The notes beneath the pieces were generated by a model. The model did no database searches and had not been told where the DNA came from. It saw nothing but the letters and a program-made list of their open reading frames with translations. DNA of 64,000 nt from an uncultured Chitinophaga sp. (GTDB lineage Bacteria; Bacteroidota; Bacteroidia; Chitinophagales; Chitinophagaceae): positions 1 to 64,000 of the forward strand of contig NZ_CALEJS010000035.1 in the NCBI RefSeq assembly GCF_937898475.1. Reading direction: 5' to 3'. How positions within the stretch are numbered: the stretch's first letter is position 1; each line of letters begins with the position of its first letter. Both the position numbers and the translations under genes were made by a program. Positions 16,877 through 24,061 of the stretch are shown here, one piece after another.

Positions 16877-19696
16877 CTATTCATACAAAGCCTGTATGGC
16901 CTTTATATCCAGTGCTACATCCGGTGTAAAATCCTTTCCCTCCATGTAGGATAGCAGGCTGCTGTACAGCTGCCGTGCAGCAAGGCGATGCTCCAGGTCA
17001 TGCGTAAGATCCATGGAGCTGACCATGATCTTTCCTTTACCTACCCGTGCTTCAAACAGCAGGGCCAGTTTCCTGGCGTCGAACCAGGTGTCTATCAGCT
17101 GCACGGCCGGTGTAAGTGATGCCGGAAATCCGTGCAGGTCCATCGCCTGCGCCGTATGCAGCAGGTCCCACCATTGCCAGTTGCTGTGATACTCCGTAGG
17201 GAAGGTTTTGAACAAAGGGTTAGCAGGTTTGCAAAGGATGCCTAAAGTATGCGGCCCCTGGCCGCTGGTCCATTCGGTGTTCCAGAATACGGCAGACATG
17301 CCGGTCTTCACTTCCCTGCCCTTACCCGATCTTATCTTTCCATTGAGCAGCAGCAGTACGGAGGCGCCGTGCTGCAGCTGATCCTGTACTTGCGGTGTAA
17401 GCGTTTCCGTTATTATCACCTGCGCAGGGGCGGTGTTCACTTTGTCGGGATACACCCAAAAGTCCCAGTCGTTCACGCCCAGGCTGCCGGCGCTTATTTC
17501 CAGGTGCAGTTTTTCCGGGGCCTTTACCCGGGAAAGATTGAAAGCAATATCACCGGCGGGGTTATCGGTACGAAAGTCGAGATCAGCATGCAGGGTACCG
17601 GTGGCCAGTACGCGTTTATCCTTTCCGGTTATACGCCAGCGCAGGGGTGTATGCTGCCGGCGTTCTTTCCCGAAATGCGACACCTGTACTTTTGCGGTGA
17701 ACGTTTCGCTGTTCTTCCAGGTAAATTTCGGTATCAGCGCCAGCGGCACCGTGGCGGAAGCAAAGCGGTGAAATGCCGCCGGTGTAAAGTAAGGTTTGCT
17801 GTTCCAGAAAGGATCCAGGATGCCCACCAGCGCGGTGCCCTGCCCGGGAAAATCGTGCAGGTCCAGCAGCTGGTAACCTGCATAATTGCTGCGCATACCT
17901 GCTTCAATGTCTGCTTTATAGCACAGCGCCTGCAGCTTGCCGGAGGCCATGAAAAAGTCATGCGCCTGTGGCAGCAGCTGTTCTTTTTTCATGAAGTCGC
18001 GGAAGATCTCAAAGTTGCGGGCCTGCAGTAAACCGGTGTATTTTTTTATCTCTGTAAAATCGGGATATACGCACCACTGCCCTATTTCATGCGCCACTAT
18101 GGGTTTACCGGCTGCGGGCAGCTGCTTCATCTTCTCTTTAAAATCAAACAGGGTGTTAGGCGGTTGTGCATTGATCACGCTTTTCAGCTCTTCGCCCCAG
18201 CCCTGTATACGCGGATCAGGTGTGATGTGGTAATCGTTCTGTGCGATGAGCGGCCAACCCGAACCTGCGCTGTACAGGCGGCGATTGTCCTGCTGTTGCC
18301 AGTATTGCACAAAGGCGCCGAGATAAGGATCGCGCTTTTTATCACCATGGGGTTCGTTGGAAGGCACCAGCATGCAGAAAGAAGGATGGTTGCCATAAGC
18401 CGCTACGATGCGCCTGCTTTCATCATACAGGAAACGGTCTACCGGTTTACCATCTCCTACCCGGGCCCAGGCGTCTACTTCTACGGACAAATAGATCCCC
18501 GCATGATCCGCAGCGGTAAAAGCAGCTTCGGGCGGACACCAGGAATGGAAGCGCATATGGTTGAGGCCATGCGCCTGCAGAATGCGGAAGATGCGGCCCC
18601 AGGAAGCCGTGTCTGCAGGAGGATAGCCCGTAAGCGGGAAGATGGCGCATTCCAGTGTACCGCGTAAAAAGACGGGACGATCATTCACAAAGATCTTATC
18701 GCCCCTGGCGCTGATGCTACGCATACCGAAACGGATGGTACGTTCATCCTTGTACTGGCTGCCGTCTGTCTGCAGCTGAACAGCCAGCTGGTACAGCTGC
18801 CGGTGAAACTCATCCCACTGCTGCGGATCATCGCCCATGGAATACTGTACTATCACAAGGCTGTCTGCTGCAGTAAAGCGTTGCGTGAGCGGCGGCAGTG
18901 CGGCTTTACCTGGCAATTGCGCACGCAGGGTCAGCTTTCCTGCGGGCGCCTGTGAAGTAATATGCCCCAGCCGGATTTTCACGGTAGCTGTCTTGGCTTT
19001 TACATCGGGGAACACCTGCACCTGTTTGATGAATACCGGGCTGCCTGCTTCAAGGGAGATATCGCCGGCAATACCATTCCAGGTGCCCTGGGTATGATCG
19101 CTGATGCTGTGTGCATTCACGCCTACATCCACCAGATAGCGGTTGTCTACCCGGATAGTGAGCATATGTTTACCCGGCGTGAGCAGGGCGCTGAGGTCGT
19201 ATACATGCGGGGTGGCCAGGCTGCTGTCTGCCCCCGCCGCCTGATCGTCTACAAACACCGTAGTGCTCCAGTGACAACGCTCCAGCGTTAAGGTGATATG
19301 CCGATCTTTCCAGCTGGCAGGAATGTTGACTTCCCGCTGATACCAGGCGGGACCGGTGTAATATTTAACCGGTGTAAGCCAGAAGGGAAATTTATAATTG
19401 TCATCACTGCGGTAAGGCGCGTATTTTTCCTGTTGCAGGAACAGCTCGCTCTTATCACCGATCCAGGGTGTGCGGACAGATGGATCATTTCCATAGCCCT
19501 GTGCCTGCATACTGCCGGGCAGTTTTACCGGGTCTTTCAAAGTTTGCCGGTACCATTGTTCCTCCAGGCCTGTATCTGTACTATCAATCTTAAAATGCCA
19601 TGCTCCCGCCAGGGGAAGCTTTTGCTGCGCATGCGAAGAAAAAATACCGGCGCATAAGATGCCTGTAAGGGCTATCAGTAACTTGGTTTTTTTCAT
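16877..19696 (-). CDS. GH2-family glycoside hydrolase (beta-galactosidase-like)
   Basis: A 939-aa exported enzyme with signal peptide ending SSHA-QQ. The order is: jelly-roll sugar-binding domain (about 25-215), immunoglobulin-like domain (220-325), TIM barrel (about 330-640), then C-terminal beta domains. The acid/base is Glu448 in PSNEPHG and the probable nucleophile Glu537 in AHEIGQW. GH2 includes beta-galactosidases, beta-mannosidases and beta-glucuronidases, and the divergent barrel does not let me choose. It is the first gene of the operon GH2-SusC-SusD. It has no lipobox, so it should be periplasmic and act on imported oligosaccharides. Confidence 0.92.
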   Translation of the reverse strand: MKKTKLLIALTGILCAGIFSSHAQQKLPLAGAWHFKIDSTDTGLEEQWYRQTLKDPVKLPGSMQAQGYGNDPSVRTPWIGDKSELFLQQEKYAPYRSDDNYKFPFWLTPVKYYTGPAWYQREVNIPASWKDRHITLTLERCHWSTTVFVDDQAAGADSSLATPHVYDLSALLTPGKHMLTIRVDNRYLVDVGVNAHSISDHTQGTWNGIAGDISLEAGSPVFIKQVQVFPDVKAKTATVKIRLGHITSQAPAGKLTLRAQLPGKAALPPLTQRFTAADSLVIVQYSMGDDPQQWDEFHRQLYQLAVQLQTDGSQYKDERTIRFGMRSISARGDKIFVNDRPVFLRGTLECAIFPLTGYPPADTASWGRIFRILQAHGLNHMRFHSWCPPEAAFTAADHAGIYLSVEVDAWARVGDGKPVDRFLYDESRRIVAAYGNHPSFCMLVPSNEPHGDKKRDPYLGAFVQYWQQQDNRRLYSAGSGWPLIAQNDYHITPDPRIQGWGEELKSVINAQPPNTLFDFKEKMKQLPAAGKPIVAHEIGQWCVYPDFTEIKKYTGLLQARNFEIFRDFMKKEQLLPQAHDFFMASGKLQALCYKADIEAGMRSNYAGYQLLDLHDFPGQGTALVGILDPFWNSKPYFTPAAFHRFASATVPLALIPKFTWKNSETFTAKVQVSHFGKERRQHTPLRWRITGKDKRVLATGTLHADLDFRTDNPAGDIAFNLSRVKAPEKLHLEISAGSLGVNDWDFWVYPDKVNTAPAQVIITETLTPQVQDQLQHGASVLLLLNGKIRSGKGREVKTGMSAVFWNTEWTSGQGPHTLGILCKPANPLFKTFPTEYHSNWQWWDLLHTAQAMDLHGFPASLTPAVQLIDTWFDARKLALLFEARVGKGKIMVSSMDLTHDLEHRLAARQLYSSLLSYMEGKDFTPDVALDIKAIQALYE

Positions 19697-19872
19697 AATG
19701 TGGAATCTCTGTGGTTGATCAACTATGTGCTAAGATGGAAAAGGATATGCGTATACAAATTTATCAACAGTGTGCCGCGTACGCAATGGAAAATATAACT
19801 GGATGATGGACTATTTTATTGTCAATCTGACATAATATCAATAAAAATAGCGTTTTGGGGTATATTTACGAT

Positions 19873-20310
19873 ATGACACTCCAAAAAGCCATTGAAATAG
19901 CCTTTGCGGCGCATAAAGACCAGACTGATAAGTATGGTGCGCCTTACCTGGGTCATGTGACCCGCGTAATGAACATGGGAAAAACGGAAGAGGAAAAGAT
20001 CTGCGGTGTACTGCATGATGTGGTGGAAGATACGGACTGGACATTTGAGCAGCTGGCGGCGGAAGGGTTTAGCGACAGGATACTGGAAGCCTTGCGCTGT
20101 GTTACAAAATTATCTCCCGACGAAGATTATGATCATTTCACCGCACGCATACTGCCCAACCCCTTAGCCTGCCAGGTAAAGCTGAATGATCTTACCGATA
20201 ATATGGACCTGCGGCGCATGCCGGAGGTCACAGCAGCAGATGTGCCACGCCTGAATAAATACCTGAAGGCTTACCGGCAGGTCACTGCTGCCATTAATGC
20301 CGCTTCCTGA
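19873..20310 (+). CDS. HD-domain protein related to (p)ppGpp hydrolases
   Basis: A 145-aa single-domain protein; I use ATG 19873, since the longer frame begins with TTG. It has the RelA/SpoT-type HD layout: YLGHVTRV (His metal ligand), the paired LHDVVEDT (His-Asp), and KLNDLTDNM in the place of the KLADRLHNM segment. The size and absence of synthetase, TGS and ACT domains match small alarmone hydrolases (MESH1-like), which would remove the 3' diphosphate of (p)ppGpp. Related HD proteins act on other nucleotides, so the substrate is inferred. It is transcribed opposite to the neighbouring glycosidase genes and overlaps the GH97 gene tail-to-tail by 17 nt. Confidence 0.85.
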   Translation: MTLQKAIEIAFAAHKDQTDKYGAPYLGHVTRVMNMGKTEEEKICGVLHDVVEDTDWTFEQLAAEGFSDRILEALRCVTKLSPDEDYDHFTARILPNPLACQVKLNDLTDNMDLRRMPEVTAADVPRLNKYLKAYRQVTAAINAAS

Positions 20311-22258
20311 ACCGCGCCATATAACCGCCACCCGGGGCCAGGTGAATACGCAGCGAATCTTTGTTCACCAGCTGCAAGGTATCCATTCGGTAATCTGAGG
20401 GATAGCGGTCTGCATTGATACCGTCTTCACAGATCGTTGCTTCATAAGCGCCCTCGTCCAGGAAAGACAGGGGAATAGTAAGATCTCTCGGGGTCCAGTC
20501 TGTCATGGCTCCGACAAACCATTCATCCTGCTTTTTACGGGCGGTAACAATATAGTCTCCCAATGCGGCCGTGATCACCAGCGTAGTGTCCCACACAGTA
20601 GGTATACTACCCAGCAGCTCCATGAAAGCGGGCGCTGTAAGGGCCTGCGAGGGGTTACCTGAAAAAATCTGCATGGGACTGTCATACACGATGAACATAG
20701 CGCCCTGGTGGCAACGGGTGCCTTGCGACATTACCTTATCGCCAATGGGGCGAAAGGTTTTTTCGGTGGCATTATCCAGGATGCCCGGCTCGTAATCCAT
20801 TGGTCCGGCTACCATGCGGATGAAGGGCAGCAGCACATCATGCTCCGGTGTGGCTTTGTTGCTCCAGATATTGTACTCTGAACCCAGTACGCCTTCCCGC
20901 GTTACGGCATGGGGCCAGGTGCGGTTAAAGCCAGCGGGCTTAGGTGCGCCATGGAACATGATCATGATACGGTGCTTCGCACAGGCGGCTGCAATACGAT
21001 GAGTAAAGTTCACCATGCGCTGATCATCGCGATCTATAAAATCCGTCATGATAAAATCAGCCCCCCATTTATTGAACTGCTGCAGGGCAGGCTCCAGCTG
21101 TTGGTCCAGCGTCATGGCAAGCGTCCACATACTGAGTCTGATATTGCGCGCTTTTGCATAGGCGGCAATCTCTTCCATATCTAAAGCGGGATTGATCTTA
21201 AAAAGATCTTTGTAATCACTCCAGCCTGCATCCATCATAATGCGGTTGAAGCCAAAGCGCTTTGCAAAGTCGACATAGTATTTGTAGGTGGCGGTATTGA
21301 TCCCTGATCTGAAAGGAACATTGAAAAGATTGATGCCGATGATCCATTCATCCGTGCCTTTACCGGGCCCGATCCAGGACACATCCTGCAGCCGGGAAGG
21401 GGAAGCCAGGCGGTATACCAGGTCGTTAACGGGCAGCTCACTATCCTGTGCTGCTATCAGCAATACCCGCCACGGAAAGGTGCGGCTGCCGGCAGTACGG
21501 GCCAGGAAGTCTGCCCGTTTGGTAACTACCAGCTGGGGAAACTCACCGCCTGTTACTTCTTCTTCCAGCGGATAGGGCGCAAATTTACCCTGCAGGGCGT
21601 GCTGACCACCCGTAAGGAACATACCGGGATAATCTTCCAGGTCAGATTCTGTAACAGCAACACGCGGGCCGTTGGGAACAGCTACCAGTACCGGTGTAAA
21701 ACAAAGGGTGTTCGTCGTAAGGCTGTCCAGTGTTTTATGCTGATACGGTTCTTCAAAACTGGTATGAAAGCTGTCTGCATTTTCCCGCTTCACCACCTCA
21801 GGATAATATACAGGATAAGCATCGGTAAAATTGAATTGCGCGGTTTCATCGCGGATAGTGAGGGAATCTTTTGCATGTGTGCTGAAGCGCCAGGCTACCC
21901 CATCGTTATACACACGAAAGGTAATGCTGAAGGGACGGCGAAAACGGATGGTGACTTCATTATACACATCAGGGATCCGCTTTCTTTTTTCGGGCACGGG
22001 GGAAGTGATCACTTCATTCACTGCCCGGCTGGTGACCTGCTTAACCGCAAGGTCAGCGGGCATGCCGGCTATCTGCAGGGCTACCTGTGAAGGGCGCAGC
22101 AGGTTTTGCCCCCTGAAGGCTACGGAATAGAAAATGCCTTTGCCGATGTCAATATGTACTTTGATCCTTTTATCAGGAGAGTGGATATCTTTCACCACTG
22201 CTCCGCCTGAAAAGCTGCTCAGCAGCAGGAAGGCTGAAACCAGGCAATGCGTCTTCAT
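20294..22258 (-). CDS. GH97-family alpha-glycosidase
   Basis: A 654-aa exported enzyme of GH97, a Bacteroidota family of alpha-glucosidases and alpha-galactosidases. The signal peptide is followed by a beta-supersandwich domain (to about 280) and a TIM barrel (about 300-560) with MMDAGWSD (341-348) and FIMTDFIDRDDQ (402-413). An aspartate on strand 4 (Asp406) fits the nucleophile of the retaining (alpha-galactosidase, GH97b) branch rather than the inverting SusB branch, and Glu455 or Glu461 could be the acid/base. This assignment of mechanism is tentative. It is near the GH2-SusC-SusD operon but separated by the oppositely oriented HD gene, so it has its own promoter. Confidence 0.9.
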   Translation of the reverse strand: MKTHCLVSAFLLLSSFSGGAVVKDIHSPDKRIKVHIDIGKGIFYSVAFRGQNLLRPSQVALQIAGMPADLAVKQVTSRAVNEVITSPVPEKRKRIPDVYNEVTIRFRRPFSITFRVYNDGVAWRFSTHAKDSLTIRDETAQFNFTDAYPVYYPEVVKRENADSFHTSFEEPYQHKTLDSLTTNTLCFTPVLVAVPNGPRVAVTESDLEDYPGMFLTGGQHALQGKFAPYPLEEEVTGGEFPQLVVTKRADFLARTAGSRTFPWRVLLIAAQDSELPVNDLVYRLASPSRLQDVSWIGPGKGTDEWIIGINLFNVPFRSGINTATYKYYVDFAKRFGFNRIMMDAGWSDYKDLFKINPALDMEEIAAYAKARNIRLSMWTLAMTLDQQLEPALQQFNKWGADFIMTDFIDRDDQRMVNFTHRIAAACAKHRIMIMFHGAPKPAGFNRTWPHAVTREGVLGSEYNIWSNKATPEHDVLLPFIRMVAGPMDYEPGILDNATEKTFRPIGDKVMSQGTRCHQGAMFIVYDSPMQIFSGNPSQALTAPAFMELLGSIPTVWDTTLVITAALGDYIVTARKKQDEWFVGAMTDWTPRDLTIPLSFLDEGAYEATICEDGINADRYPSDYRMDTLQLVNKDSLRIHLAPGGGYMARFRKRH

Positions 22259-22329
22259 ATCGTGGATTTTATTTATTCAGAAAGCATACTGTAAATTAGC
22301 TGTTTTAAGCCGATTCCCCGATTAAAAGC

Positions 22330-22893
22330 ATGCACGCACTATCTACATTTATTGATGGCCTTAGCGGCCTTTCTGCCAGAGGCTGGGAACTGTTGCAGCC
22401 GGCGCTCAGCGAGCTGGCATACAAAAAGAATGATTACCTGCTGAAAACCGGCCAGGTATGCGATGCATTGTTCTTTATCAGCCGGGGTTACTGCCGTGCA
22501 TTTTATGATAAAGACGGGCAGGAAATCAATACTGATTTCTTTTTCGAGAACGAGATCGCTACCAGCATTAACAGCTTTGGCCAGGGCGTACCTTCCGTAT
22601 TTTCTATTCAGGCCTGTGAAAACCTCAGCGTAGTAAGATTTGATAAGCGCCGCTTATTCGAAGCCGCCGCACAAAGTACGGAGATTGAAACGCTGGGCAG
22701 GAAATGCCTGCAGCGTATTGCCGCCAAACAGGAAAAGCATGCGGCCATGTTTAAAATAATGAATGCAACAGAACGGTATGCTTATATGACGGCCCACTTC
22801 CCGGAAATACTGCAAAGGGTCTCACTCACACAGCTCTCCTCCTACCTGGGCCTTGCCAGGGAAACGCTGAGCCGCATACGGGCCAAACGCTGA
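22330..22893 (+). CDS. Crp/Fnr-family transcription regulator
   Basis: A 187-aa regulator with an N-terminal cyclic-nucleotide-binding-type beta roll (about 1-120), the long dimer helix (about 125-145) and a C-terminal winged helix. The recognition helix reads ARETLSRIR, with R177-E178-T-x-x-R182 spaced exactly like the DNA-contacting RE...R of E. coli CRP. It lacks the cysteines of an Fnr iron-sulfur cluster, and the roll does not show the standard cAMP pocket, so the effector is unknown. Its probable operator is the TGTGA-N6-TCACA palindrome 26 bp beyond its stop codon, in front of the next gene. Confidence 0.92.
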   Translation: MHALSTFIDGLSGLSARGWELLQPALSELAYKKNDYLLKTGQVCDALFFISRGYCRAFYDKDGQEINTDFFFENEIATSINSFGQGVPSVFSIQACENLSVVRFDKRRLFEAAAQSTEIETLGRKCLQRIAAKQEKHAAMFKIMNATERYAYMTAHFPEILQRVSLTQLSSYLGLARETLSRIRAKR

Positions 22894-22918
22894 ATCATTG
22901 TACCCTGCCTTGTTATTT

Positions 22919-22934
22919 TGTGACATTCGTCACA
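22919..22934. promoter_or_regulatory. CRP-type operator TGTGA-N6-TCACA
   Basis: The palindrome TGTGACATTCGTCACA has perfect 6-bp arms and equals the E. coli CRP core consensus. It lies 78 bp before the ATG of the NTF2-like gene and about 43 bp before the start of transcription expected from the -7-like box at 22957-22964. That fits a regulator contacting polymerase from a site next to the promoter. The adjacent upstream gene encodes a Crp/Fnr regulator whose recognition helix has the right residues. Confidence 0.75.
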
Positions 22935-22956
22935 GCCGGATCTGAAGGTATAGAAT

Positions 22957-22964
22957 GATCTTTG
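22957..22964 (+). promoter_or_regulatory. Putative -7 box for the NTF2-like gene
   Basis: GATCTTTG is one base off the Bacteroidota -7 consensus TAnnTTTG and lies about 49 bp before the ATG, downstream of the CRP-type operator. Support is positional and by consensus only. Confidence 0.45.
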
Positions 22965-23012
22965 CGGTCAATAAACAAACCTTTATTCACCGACAATTAA
23001 AAACAAAGCACA

Positions 23013-23360
23013 ATGGCACAGCAGACCGCAAAAGAAACCGTATTGGCATTTATCAAAGCACTGAATGAAGAAGCGTTTGACACTGCAAGAACATATGCGA
23101 ATGATGATCTTGCTTTCATTGGTGTGATGGGCACACGCGAAGGCGCAAAAGCTTATTTTGACGATATGGAGCGGATGAAGATAAAGTATACCATCAGGGA
23201 GGCGATTGGTGAAAGCGACCAGGCGTGCCTGTTATACGAGATTGTGCTGGACGGGCAAAAGCTATTGGGAACAGGCTGGTACCAGCTGGTGAACGGAAAG
23301 ATCAGCACGATCAGGGCGATATTTGACCCGCGGCCTTTACTGGAAAAAGCAGGGAAGTAA
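23013..23360 (+). CDS. NTF2/SnoaL-like protein
   Basis: A 115-aa cytoplasmic protein with the cone-shaped NTF2-like fold: an N-terminal helix (TAKETVLAFIKALNEEAFDTA), a turn with DDLAFIGVMGTREGAKAYFDDM, then the curved sheet. The family includes small polyketide cyclases, isomerases and many ligand-binding proteins, so no reaction can be given. It has a well-defined upstream region with a CRP-type operator, which suggests it is the main target of the preceding Crp/Fnr gene. It is convergent with the F420-reductase-type gene. Confidence 0.85.
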   Translation: MAQQTAKETVLAFIKALNEEAFDTARTYANDDLAFIGVMGTREGAKAYFDDMERMKIKYTIREAIGESDQACLLYEIVLDGQKLLGTGWYQLVNGKISTIRAIFDPRPLLEKAGK

Positions 23361-23380
23361 TGGAGCAGAACAGCCGGTGG

Positions 23381-24028
23381 TCACGGCTTCAGCAGCTTGA
23401 ATGCATGTGACCACTGGTTATGCAGAAAGCCGGGTATACACCACAGCATGCACAGCGGCTCTATGGCCCTGGCTGCCACTGCGAGGCCCATATCAGCTGT
23501 TTCCCAGCCAAAATCGGCCAGCAGCAGGCTGACGGTAGCCTTGGCAGCTTCATCATCACCGCAGATGAACATGGTAGGCGGGCCGCCCGGCAGATCGGGC
23601 TTATACATCTGGGAATTACCAACGGTATTGAATGCTTTTACCATCCGGGCCTGGGGAATGAGGCGGCGGGTCTTTTCCATCAGCGACTCATTCAGGTCTG
23701 TAAAGAATTTCAGCACACCGTGTTCGGGGGATACTCCTGCTATGGGGTTGGTGGTATCGATCACAATCTTATTGTCAAAATGGGAAGCGCCTGCCTGCTG
23801 AATAGCGGATGCTGCCGCACTGCCGGCTACCGCCAGTACCAGTATCTCACCAAATTGTGCAGCCGCTTCAAAGCTGCCTGCCTGTCCGCGGGCGTTTTCC
23901 TGCTTCCACTTTCTCACTTCTTTCTTGTCTGTATCGCGGGTGCCCATCAGTACTTCATGCCCTTCTGCCAGGAATGCAGCGCCCAGGGTCTGGCCTACCG
24001 CGCCTGAACCTATAATACCTATTTTCAT
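23381..24028 (-). CDS. F420-dependent NADP reductase-like oxidoreductase
   Basis: A 215-aa NAD(P)-binding protein of the F420_oxidored / 6-phosphogluconate-dehydrogenase-like superfamily. The Rossmann loop is IIGSGAVGQTLG (4-15), and an MGTRD segment following strand 2 fits NADPH preference. The C-terminal part contains VKAFNTVGNSQM, a hallmark of this family. Bacteroidota lack coenzyme F420, so the real substrate is unknown; many such proteins are annotated simply as NADPH-dependent reductases. It is convergent with the NTF2-like gene and 33 nt from the regulator gene that follows on the same strand. Confidence 0.88.
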   Translation of the reverse strand: MKIGIIGSGAVGQTLGAAFLAEGHEVLMGTRDTDKKEVRKWKQENARGQAGSFEAAAQFGEILVLAVAGSAAASAIQQAGASHFDNKIVIDTTNPIAGVSPEHGVLKFFTDLNESLMEKTRRLIPQARMVKAFNTVGNSQMYKPDLPGGPPTMFICGDDEAAKATVSLLLADFGWETADMGLAVAARAIEPLCMLWCIPGFLHNQWSHAFKLLKP

Positions 24029-24061
24029 AGCGGGGAGTGTTTAAACGAATATAACGAAAAA

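Noticed and set aside
17249..18031. 260-codon plus-strand frame antisense to the GH2 gene
   Set aside because: Same reason: the GH2 frame is complete, and the antisense product has no domain or signal.
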